DNA from: Candidatus Nomurabacteria bacterium RIFCSPLOWO2_01_FULL_36_10b
Lineage (GTDB): Bacteria; Patescibacteriota; Minisyncoccia; Phycocordibacterales; UBA1006
DNA: 9,395 bases
Reading direction: 5' to 3'
NCBI GenBank assembly: GCA_001785725.1
Contig: MFUQ01000004.1
Span: forward strand, 1 to 9,395
In this document: positions 1 through 5,360 of the stretch, piece after piece
Layout of the letters: every line of letters starts with the position of its first letter
Numbering within the stretch: position 1 is the first letter of the stretch
The notes under the pieces: model-generated
Databases searched by the model: none
Told to the model about the DNA's origin: nothing
Seen by the model: only the letters and a program-made list of their open reading frames with translations
Position numbers and translations under genes: made by a program

Positions 1-1
1 A

Positions 2-61
2 AAACATAAGGCATCTCTTGTATCAAGTATAAACGGTGCGTTTTATATTGCGCAGATGTAA
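2..61 (+). CDS. possible C-terminal end of an upstream gene (partial)
   Basis: The second frame is open from the window edge and ends at a TAA at 59-61. It would give 19 residues ending in NGAFYIAQM. The stretch is too short to assign to a family, and an open run of this length is not rare by chance. Its hydrophobic and polar pattern is protein-like, and the next gene follows on the same strand, so the 3' end of a real gene is plausible. I cannot name it. Confidence 0.35.
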   Translation, partial: KHKASLVSSINGAFYIAQM

Positions 62-92
62 GTGTTTTCTTTTCCCATTTCTTCACCACACA

Positions 93-123
93 TTGTCTCT
101 ATTAGAAATTTTTATGATATACT
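93..123 (+). promoter_or_regulatory. candidate promoter of the surface-protein gene, leaderless geometry
   Basis: A TATACT hexamer at 118-123 matches the sigma-70 -10 consensus at five of six positions and is followed by 7 bases before the ATG at 131. Transcription would therefore begin at or next to the start codon. The only -35-like box is TTGTCT at 93-98, with a long 19-base spacer. A second possible -10, TATGAT at 113-118, overlaps it. The assignment is weak because the region is AT-rich. Confidence 0.35.
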
Positions 124-130
124 TATTCTA

Positions 131-2035
131 ATGAATGAGAAAAATCCAGAATCAGAACCTCATCGCATTGATGATATAAATCGTCGTTTATATGACAGAA
201 GATACGAAAGCCACGATATTAGCCGTCATAATCTTTCTCACGATGATAATTCAGTGCCTAGCGCATGGGAATCGCTTTCTAATACCGCGCAAAATGGAAA
301 ACGAACTCCAATTATGAAGTTGATTTTTATATGTGCACTTATTTTCTGTGTTGGCGCTATTGTTTTCATGCTTATATCTCTTTCACAAGGTCGCACATCA
401 GTATCAAATGATAATATAAAACTAACATCTGTTGGAAAACAATTTATTGACGCGGGGGAAGACGTTGGATATCGTCTTACTATTACAAATAAGAATTCAG
501 TTCCACTAGAGCTTGTTGACCTTGTACTTGAATATTCAACTACTTCTAATGTTGTGCCGGGTAGAGGAATTGAACGCACTCGTCGTACAATTGGAACGAT
601 TTTGCCACGTCAGAATGTTGAAGAAGAATTTGACATAGTGCTTTATGGGCAAGAAGGCGATGAGCGTTACATTAAAGCGTCATTGGAGTATCGTATTGGT
701 GGCTCTAACGCGATTTTCGTAAAAGAAGACACATTTAACGTAAGCATACGCTCCGCGCCAGTCGTCATTCAGATAAACGCCCCAGACAGTGTTGTAACAA
801 ATCAACCTCTAACATTTTCTGTTGATGTCAGGTCGTTAGCTCTTTCTACTTTAAACAAAACACTTGTAAGATTAGAATATCCTTCAGGTTTCCAATTTGA
901 TTCAGCAGAACCACCCCCAACTTCTGGAACGACAGATTGGGTTTTAGGAGATCTTGCACCTGGTGCGTCACATTTGATTACCATACATGGTTTTCTTGTT
1001 GGTAATGTTGGTGAAGAAAAAACAGTAACTTCTACAATAGGAACATTTGATGAAAGTAACCGTGAGCTTTTGACTACAATATACGGTTCTTCTTCACATA
1101 TGATGAAATTGGAAAAGCCATTTATAAGCGCGGTGCTCTCTATTAATAATAGTATTGAAGATAAAGTTATAGTAGACGAAAGTGACGCAATCAATGTTAT
1201 TATCAATTGGACAAATAGTTTGCCAACAAAAGTATCTGATGTGCGTATAACTACAAAAATGCAAGGTGGTTTATTTGACGCAAAAACCATACGCGTTCAA
1301 AATGGTCGTTATGATTCTAATACTGGAGTTATCACATGGAACCAAGATACACAAGATGAATTGAATACGTTAGAGCCGGGTGAGAATGGGACATCTAATT
1401 TCTTCTTTAATTTGAATCCTATAGTTAATACAACAACCGGCGGTATTATAAGGTCTCCTCGTATGGATGTTTCAGTTGATATTCGCGCAACAGGGTCAGA
1501 TGGGACTATATACACAGCCCAAGATGTTGATATGGCAACAATTCTTATAAATTCAGCTTTGACGCTAGAGCAAGGTACACTACATTCTTCTGGGCCATTT
1601 GCCATTACAGGACAAGTACCGCCAAGTTCGGGGCAAATAACGATGTATACTTTACACTGGAAAGTCCATAATTCTGCAAATCCTGTCTCTGATGCTGTTC
1701 TAACAGCGCATCTACCAACTGAAGTTACTTGGTTAGGGCGCACGTCGCCAAATAGTGAAAATATCACATATAACACAGAAACACGTAACATTACATGGAA
1801 TATGGGGCCAATTAATGCTGGTGTTGGGTTTTCAACGTCAGCTCGCGAAGCGTATATGGCTGTCTCTATAACCCCGTCTTCAACTGATGTTGGAACTATT
1901 CCTTATCTCACTGGCGATATAACATTGTCAGCTACAGATACATATACAAAGCAACAAGTTACAACTACAAAGAGAGGCCATACGACGCAACTTATGGGCG
2001 ACACGACACAGAATGATGGGTTGGTGGTGGAGTAA
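131..2035 (+). CDS. single-pass membrane-anchored extracellular protein with DUF11/Ig-like repeats
   Basis: This is a 634-residue protein of unknown specific function, probably cell-surface. Residues 1-62 form a charged, Arg/Asp/His-rich cytoplasmic tail. One transmembrane helix spans about 63-84 (LIFICALIFCVGAIVFML), and everything after it should lie outside. The exterior part looks like four beta-rich Ig/DUF11-type modules at about 95-207, 209-322, 327-472 and 477-605. Three of them contain a Trp followed by a Gly/Pro-Gly turn (TDWVLGDLAPG, ITWNQ..LEPGENG, ITWNMGPINAG), as DUF11 domains do. Cysteines occur only in the membrane helix. The C-terminal tail is Thr-rich, with no sorting signal or second membrane helix. 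I chose the ATG at 131; an in-frame GTG at 62 directly abuts the preceding stop but adds residues that look unlike a protein start. There is no Shine-Dalgarno sequence. The gene converges with the regulator at 2964-2119. A structural or adhesive envelope role is inference. Confidence 0.85.
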   Translation: MNEKNPESEPHRIDDINRRLYDRRYESHDISRHNLSHDDNSVPSAWESLSNTAQNGKRTPIMKLIFICALIFCVGAIVFMLISLSQGRTSVSNDNIKLTSVGKQFIDAGEDVGYRLTITNKNSVPLELVDLVLEYSTTSNVVPGRGIERTRRTIGTILPRQNVEEEFDIVLYGQEGDERYIKASLEYRIGGSNAIFVKEDTFNVSIRSAPVVIQINAPDSVVTNQPLTFSVDVRSLALSTLNKTLVRLEYPSGFQFDSAEPPPTSGTTDWVLGDLAPGASHLITIHGFLVGNVGEEKTVTSTIGTFDESNRELLTTIYGSSSHMMKLEKPFISAVLSINNSIEDKVIVDESDAINVIINWTNSLPTKVSDVRITTKMQGGLFDAKTIRVQNGRYDSNTGVITWNQDTQDELNTLEPGENGTSNFFFNLNPIVNTTTGGIIRSPRMDVSVDIRATGSDGTIYTAQDVDMATILINSALTLEQGTLHSSGPFAITGQVPPSSGQITMYTLHWKVHNSANPVSDAVLTAHLPTEVTWLGRTSPNSENITYNTETRNITWNMGPINAGVGFSTSAREAYMAVSITPSSTDVGTIPYLTGDITLSATDTYTKQQVTTTKRGHTTQLMGDTTQNDGLVVE

Positions 2036-2044
2036 GCCGAAACC

Positions 2045-2086
2045 GCCCCGTCCCGTCAGACGGGATGTAATCCCATCAGACGGGGC
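2045..2086. repeat. GC-rich palindromic intergenic element with two 13-base direct copies
   Basis: Between two convergent genes lies a markedly GC-rich island in AT-rich surroundings. CCCGTCAGACGGG (2052-2064) recurs as CCCATCAGACGGG (2072-2084), exactly 20 bases apart. The first copy folds into an 8-bp hairpin (2049-2056 with 2060-2067, loop CAG, one G-U pair). The outer arms GCCCCGTC (2045-2052) and GACGGGGC (2079-2086) are perfect inverted repeats, giving an alternative larger fold. It may serve as a terminator or processing element for either gene, or be a dispersed genomic repeat. One window cannot decide. Confidence 0.6.
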
Positions 2087-2120
2087 AACCCGCTCCTTTC
2101 AAAAAGGATGGGGTTTGTTT
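2087..2120 (+). terminator. Rho-independent terminator after the surface-protein gene
   Basis: AACCC (2087-2091) and TCCTTT (2094-2099) pair with AAAGGA (2103-2108) and GGGTT (2111-2115). They form an 11-bp stem interrupted by a 2x2 internal loop, with a CAA loop, followed by TTTGTTT at 2114-2120. The T-rich tail is on the plus strand, so it best serves the gene ending at 2035. It touches the stop codon of the minus-strand gene at 2119-2121. Read on the minus strand the hairpin has no T-tract. Confidence 0.55.
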
Positions 2121-2964
2121 AAAACACAAAATATTTCTTAAATACTTTTCTCAATTTATCCGCCTTCGCTTTATTACGGCTGATGACGAGCTTATTTCTC
2201 CCCTTTGCACGAGTAATGTCTAGAAGTTTTTCTCGCTCAATGTCATTGAAAGTAGTCGTAGTGTTGTAAAAGTTATCAATACGTTCTGATATTTTATGGT
2301 CAAGCCACACTTCAATAATAAAATCGTCAAAGACATTCACATAATAATTTCTTTTTGGGAAAAGTTTGTCAGGACATGCAAAATAGCGCTTATGAGTCGC
2401 ATCAAAATATTTTTTAACAAATATATCAAGTGGCGTAGTACCACCGGCAAGTATCATAATACTCTTATTTTCTTTTTTCATATTATCAAAAATGAAAAGT
2501 TCACTCTCTGGGCGCGTAAGTATAAACCATTCATGTGGATTGTATAGCCCAACAGGGAAGAGAGATGATGATACAGTTGTGAGAATATTGAAAGCATGTG
2601 CCCAGAAGATATCTGTTGTTTCAAACGTTTTAAAAGTATATGAGATCTTTTCTTTTTCTTTTAGAGAAAGAAAATTAGAATCAGGTCGTTGGTGAGATAG
2701 TTGTGCAGAAGAGAGATAATGCATTTGCGTTGTTTCTATAAAATCAGATATTTTACCCAACCACACGTTAGATATCATTACTTCCTCACGTCGTTGAACG
2801 ATAACTTCATTATCTCGAAGACCTCGTAGGACTTTATAGACAGCTTGTTTAGTTGTTGTATGACGAATGCCCCTTATTTTTTCTATAAGAATAAGAGTAT
2901 TTTCTGGTCCACTACTTAATATGTCTATTATTATATCTTCTATTTTTTTCTTTTTTAGAAACAT
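2119..2964 (-). CDS. winged-helix DNA-binding protein of unknown family
   Basis: This is a 281-residue protein, probably a transcriptional regulator. Residues 1-70 look like a winged helix-turn-helix: a helix at 7-17, a second around 22-31, a probable recognition helix TTKQAVYKVLRGL (37-49), then a strand and wing (NEVIVQRREEVMIS, 52-65). The N-terminus is Lys-rich. The rest (about 110-235) is a mixed alpha/beta domain with a Gly-Gly turn after strands (SIMILAGGTTPLD, 168-180) and a late strand YVNVFDDFIIEVWLD (208-222). That part loosely recalls the effector domains of TrmB-like regulators, but I could not assign it. The tail (240-281) is basic and helical. No membrane segment or signal peptide is seen. 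The start at 2964 is the first ATG; AGGA lies 12 bases upstream, farther than usual. It is divergent from the SDR gene, with a candidate operator over its own -35 box. Function and targets are unknown. Confidence 0.8.
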   Translation of the reverse strand: MFLKKKKIEDIIIDILSSGPENTLILIEKIRGIRHTTTKQAVYKVLRGLRDNEVIVQRREEVMISNVWLGKISDFIETTQMHYLSSAQLSHQRPDSNFLSLKEKEKISYTFKTFETTDIFWAHAFNILTTVSSSLFPVGLYNPHEWFILTRPESELFIFDNMKKENKSIMILAGGTTPLDIFVKKYFDATHKRYFACPDKLFPKRNYYVNVFDDFIIEVWLDHKISERIDNFYNTTTTFNDIEREKLLDITRAKGRNKLVISRNKAKADKLRKVFKKYFVF

Positions 2965-2998
2965 ATTTTTTATATATCCTACATTAATTACAACAATA

Positions 2999-3027
2999 AG
3001 TATATGCTAAAGTCAACAGATAGTAAA
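2999..3027 (-). promoter_or_regulatory. candidate sigma-70-type promoter of the winged-helix gene
   Basis: On the minus strand TTTACT (3027-3022) is separated by exactly 17 bases from TATACT (3004-2999), a good -10 match. Transcription would start near 2992 and leave a leader of about 28 bases. An alternative, TTGTTG (2998-2993) with TATAAA 16 bases further on, would give a nearly leaderless message. Both are AT-rich matches and cannot be separated by eye. Confidence 0.45.
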
Positions 3028-3041
3028 CTAATATTTTACTA
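3021..3041. promoter_or_regulatory. inverted repeat, candidate operator in the divergent spacer
   Basis: TAGTAAA (3021-3027) and TTTACTA (3035-3041) are perfect 7-base inverted arms separated by 7 bases. The first arm coincides with the -35 box of the winged-helix gene, where a repressor could block its own promoter. Arms of this size are expected about once by chance in an AT-rich spacer of this length, so confidence is low. Confidence 0.25.
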
Positions 3042-3064
3042 ACCATATATAATATAACATTATT

Positions 3065-3093
3065 TTGTAATATAGTCAAATATACGATATACT
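3065..3093 (+). promoter_or_regulatory. promoter of the SDR gene
   Basis: TTGTAA (3065-3070), a 17-base spacer and TATACT (3088-3093) form a good sigma-70-type promoter. The expected start is near 3100, giving a leader of about 40 bases before the ATG at 3141. It faces away from the winged-helix promoter within the same spacer, so shared control is possible. Confidence 0.6.
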
Positions 3094-3101
3094 ATTGTCG
3101 T

Positions 3102-3127
3102 AACGATTAAGCAAATTCTTTATCGTT
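3102..3127 (+). promoter_or_regulatory. hairpin or palindrome in the SDR leader
   Basis: AACGATTAAG (3102-3111) and CTTTATCGTT (3118-3127) are inverted arms with one mismatch and a 6-base loop. They lie just after the predicted transcription start and 13 bases before the start codon. In RNA this would form a 5' stem-loop; in DNA it could be an operator. No Shine-Dalgarno sequence follows it, only an A-rich stretch before the ATG. Confidence 0.35.
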
Positions 3128-3140
3128 TCAACAAAAACTT

Positions 3141-3890
3141 ATGAAAACAAAAACTTCTAAAAACTTTTTGATTACTGGCATAACTGGCGTTATTGGGAAA
3201 GCAATTCACACATATATCTTGGAAAATATTCCAGATGCAAAGATTTTTCTTGTTTCACGTAGTAATAAGATTAAGATACAAGAAAATGCGTCACTGTGTC
3301 ATCTTCCTAATATCGATCTAACTAATGAGACAGATTTGCATAAACTTAAACACATGGTTGATGAATTTTTCGGAAACGAAATATTCCATGTTATTAATTG
3401 TGCAGGTGGTTATGTAGAGCATACACCTTTTGAAGATGTGTCACTTAGTGAAGCAAAGCGTGTAATTAGTGAAAATCTCTTCACTGTGTATGGTATGGCG
3501 CATACAATGGTGCCATTGATGAGAAAGCGTAGTGGTGGACATTTTATTGTGTTTGGTTGTAATTCTATTAAGTACAATTATCCATACATGGCAGAGTTTA
3601 CGTGTTCAAAAGCCGCAGTTGCATCACTTATGAAATCTCTTGCATCTGAATGTAGCAAAGATGGTTTGCAATTCAATACTTTTCATCTTGTAACAGTGAA
3701 GTCAGAGAAAGAAAAAGAATGTAAACCACGTGGTGACCACCAGAATTGGCTAGAACCATCAGATATCGCAGATGCTGTTATCTCTTTTACACAGCAGAAA
3801 AATAATCTGCACAACGGAGGTGAGATGCAACTCATGATTTACTCACAGGACTACTGGGAACGTGGGTATTTTGAGAGGATTAAGAAGTAA
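3141..3890 (+). CDS. short-chain dehydrogenase/reductase-like protein with degenerate catalytic site
   Basis: This is a 249-residue Rossmann-fold protein of the SDR superfamily, the length of a classical SDR. A nucleotide-binding loop TGITGVIG (12-19) follows the first strand; it reads TGxxGxxG, the extended-SDR spacing, where classical members have TGxxxGxG. The structural NxAG motif is NCAGG (86-90), and the conserved Asn of helix 4 is N112 in SENL. In the active-site motif YxxxK, Lys157 is present (FTCSKAA) but the Tyr position is Phe153 (codon TTT at 3597-3599). Thirteen residues before it, where the catalytic Ser usually sits, is Cys140; Ser142 is nearby. The usual Pro-Gly after strand 6 is also missing (FHLVTVKSEKE). 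The C-terminal part keeps the EPSDIADAVISF helix and a late strand. It probably binds NAD(P)H, but ordinary dehydrogenase chemistry is doubtful. It is monocistronic, between its own promoter and a strong terminator. Confidence 0.85.
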   Translation: MKTKTSKNFLITGITGVIGKAIHTYILENIPDAKIFLVSRSNKIKIQENASLCHLPNIDLTNETDLHKLKHMVDEFFGNEIFHVINCAGGYVEHTPFEDVSLSEAKRVISENLFTVYGMAHTMVPLMRKRSGGHFIVFGCNSIKYNYPYMAEFTCSKAAVASLMKSLASECSKDGLQFNTFHLVTVKSEKEKECKPRGDHQNWLEPSDIADAVISFTQQKNNLHNGGEMQLMIYSQDYWERGYFERIKK

Positions 3891-3904
3891 CTATGTTCAC
3901 ATAC

Positions 3905-3931
3905 AAAAAGCCGATCTATGATTGGCTTTTT
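3905..3931 (+). terminator. Rho-independent terminator after the SDR gene
   Basis: AAAAAGCCGATC (3905-3916) and GATTGGCTTTTT (3920-3931) form a 12-bp stem with one G-U pair and a TAT loop. The stem ends in a T-run on the plus strand and an A-run on the other side, so it could also act in reverse. It lies 15 bases after the SDR stop. Its presence argues against the ATG at 3918, inside the stem, as a start for the next gene. Confidence 0.85.
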
Positions 3932-3971
3932 GAACTTATTAACATTAATTATAACAAAACACATTATTTAT

Positions 3972-5090
3972 ATGAAAAAAATATTAATTATAATTACTTC
4001 CATTATTGTTGCAATACTTATTATAGTATTCACTGTAATCAAAAATGAAAAACAAGTAACGTCTAATGCTCCAATAGTAATTGGTGCGGCGCTCGCGCTT
4101 ACTGGTGATGCTTCTGCGTGGGGTGAAATGAGCCTAAAGGGTGCTAAACTAGCAGTAGAAGAAATTAATATTAATGGTGGTATTCGTGGGCGGAACATTC
4201 AATTATCTGTAGAAGATACGCAAAGTACGTCACAAGGCGCTTTGTCCTCTGTTTCTAAATTGTTGTCTATCAACAAAGCAGAAGCGATTCTCGGTCCTTC
4301 ATGGTTAGATGTTTATCATGGTGCAGAAGGATTGATAGAAGGGAAAGATGTTCTCATGATTACACCTGATTCTGGCGCAGAAGCGATGCATGACAATATC
4401 AAAATGCCTGGTCTCTTTTCAACATGGTATCGTACAGCACCAAAGGCACAATTGCTCGCTAATCATATTAATGATATTGGGAAGAAGCATCTTTTCATAA
4501 TCCATCCAAATGACTCGTATTATATTTTGTATGCTAATTTCCTAAAAAAGTTTGCAAAAGAAAAAGGTATTATTATTGAGAGTGCCATGCTTGGTACTGA
4601 TGCAAAGGATATTCGCACACTACTTCTTAAGATTAAACAATCAGGAGCTGATTCTGTGTTCTTCACAGCCTATGACCCAGAGAATATGAATGAATTTTTG
4701 AAGAATTATCGTATTATTCTTCCAGATGTGAGCGCATATAGTGATGAAATATTCAAAGATTTCGTGGGGAAAGAAGAGTATGCTGGTTTAGCTGACGGTA
4801 TTGAATATTTCCATGCTATAGCACCAGTGCCATCATTCCAGAAGAAGTTCACAGAGAGGTACAGCGCAGATCCTGTGTTTGGTGCTTCTACTGCATATGA
4901 TGCTATATATATTATAGCTGATGCTTTGGAGAACACTGACAATAATTATGATGCGTATGTTCGTAGCCACTCTTTTGATACAGTCAGTTATGGCAAAGCA
5001 ACATTTGATAATATTGGTGGCATTGTAATCAAGAGCAACCAGTTTGATCTCTTTACAGTAGAGAATAATCAATCAAAGAAAATAGAATAA
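3972..5090 (+). CDS. type-1 periplasmic-binding-protein (LivJ-like) solute-binding protein, membrane-anchored
   Basis: This 372-residue protein resembles the branched-chain amino-acid and amide-binding proteins of ABC importers (Peripla_BP_6 fold). After MKK, a hydrophobic helix spans about 2-22. The mature part opens with the family pattern IGAALALTGDASAWGE (residues 37-52), then KGAKLAVEEININGGIRGR (56-74), AEAILGPS (103-110), and late ASTAYDAIYIIADAL (305-319), all typical of the two-lobed fold. The protein has no cysteine, so it cannot be a lipoprotein. It is either secreted after signal cleavage or, more likely, held by an uncleaved N-terminal anchor. The ligand cannot be read from sequence. 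No permease or ATPase gene is next to it here. The ATG at 3972 was chosen because the upstream ATG at 3918 lies in a terminator stem. No Shine-Dalgarno sequence is seen, and TATAAC at 3950-3955 is a weak -10 candidate. Confidence 0.85.
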   Translation: MKKILIIITSIIVAILIIVFTVIKNEKQVTSNAPIVIGAALALTGDASAWGEMSLKGAKLAVEEININGGIRGRNIQLSVEDTQSTSQGALSSVSKLLSINKAEAILGPSWLDVYHGAEGLIEGKDVLMITPDSGAEAMHDNIKMPGLFSTWYRTAPKAQLLANHINDIGKKHLFIIHPNDSYYILYANFLKKFAKEKGIIIESAMLGTDAKDIRTLLLKIKQSGADSVFFTAYDPENMNEFLKNYRIILPDVSAYSDEIFKDFVGKEEYAGLADGIEYFHAIAPVPSFQKKFTERYSADPVFGASTAYDAIYIIADALENTDNNYDAYVRSHSFDTVSYGKATFDNIGGIVIKSNQFDLFTVENNQSKKIE

Positions 5091-5092
5091 TT

Positions 5093-5118
5093 TTTCAACT
5101 TTCAGTTGAAATTCTTGT
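5093..5118 (+). terminator. weak terminator hairpin after the solute-binding-protein gene
   Basis: TTTCAACT (5093-5100) pairs perfectly with AGTTGAAA (5104-5111) around a TTC loop and is followed by TTCTTGT. The stem is AT-rich and the T-tract is interrupted, so termination may be partial. It starts 2 bases after the stop codon, as expected for a gene-end hairpin. Confidence 0.5.
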
Positions 5119-5134
5119 TATAAAACATAATTTC

Positions 5135-5162
5135 TTGATAGGCGGTGTTGGTATGTTATTAT
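5135..5162 (+). promoter_or_regulatory. candidate promoter of the small ORF-GlyRS-AI-2E operon, leaderless geometry
   Basis: TTGATA (5135-5140) with a 16-base spacer to TATTAT (5157-5162) places the transcription start at or beside the ATG at 5169, 6 bases after the -10. TATACA at 5160-5165 is an overlapping alternative. No ribosome-binding site precedes the start, which fits a leaderless message. Confidence 0.45.
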
Positions 5163-5168
5163 ACATAC

Positions 5169-5360
5169 ATGCTAACCCAATTTAATGAATACCATGTTCC
5201 AGCGCGGGGTATTATGAAGGGCGAGAAGTCATTTTGCATCGTAACTCCAGAATGTGTCGTGGCCTACAATAGCGAAGAAAATCAATTTCATATTGGGAGT
5301 AGCGAAAAAGTAGAAAATGCGTTATCCTATATACATGATAAAGCAAGGAATAAGAAATGA
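5169..5360 (+). CDS. small protein of unknown function, overlaps GlyRS
   Basis: This is a 63-residue ORF that I do not recognise. The composition looks like a real small domain: alternating hydrophobic strands (KSFCIVTPECVVAYNSEE, residues 20-37; QFHIG, 39-43), then an amphipathic helix (SEKVENALSYIHDKARNKK, 45-63). Two Cys sit at 23 and 29. There is no signal peptide or membrane segment. The start at 5169 follows a promoter-like box with almost no leader; an in-frame GTG at 5145 would add eight residues but lies across that box. The 3' end overlaps the GlyRS start by 26 bases (44 if GlyRS begins at 5317), suggesting translational coupling. It could be an unrecognised conserved small gene, a leader ORF affecting GlyRS translation, or a chance ORF. 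Confidence 0.5.
   Translation: MLTQFNEYHVPARGIMKGEKSFCIVTPECVVAYNSEENQFHIGSSEKVENALSYIHDKARNKK

Noticed and set aside
62..130. GTG start of the surface-protein gene
   Set aside because: It abuts the preceding stop and adds 23 residues unlike a protein start, with no ribosome-binding site. The ATG at 131 follows a promoter-like box and begins a charged cytoplasmic tail.
802..1791. Long minus-strand open frames within the surface-protein gene
   Set aside because: They are shadows of the plus-strand gene, with unlikely composition, and would lie antisense to a clearly protein-like frame.
2052..2084. CRISPR array in the GC-rich repeat
   Set aside because: There are only two 13-base copies with a 7-base gap, each internally palindromic, and no cas genes nearby.
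2296..2695. Plus-strand open frames opposite the winged-helix gene
   Set aside because: They lie antisense to a convincing protein and have no start signals or recognisable domains.
3918..3971. Upstream ATG of the solute-binding-protein gene
   Set aside because: It lies inside the SDR terminator stem, and the added residues spoil a clean MKK-plus-helix N-terminus beginning at 3972.
5091..5334. T-box riboswitch before the GlyRS gene
   Set aside because: The leader is too short, an ORF fills most of it, and no stem I, T-box sequence or terminator/antiterminator pair is seen. The 46-base gap before MetRS is also too small.
5357..5360. ATGA stop-start overlap as the GlyRS start
   Set aside because: The ATG is out of frame with GlyRS by one base and its frame closes after nine codons. 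A frameshift error here cannot be excluded, but no evidence requires one.
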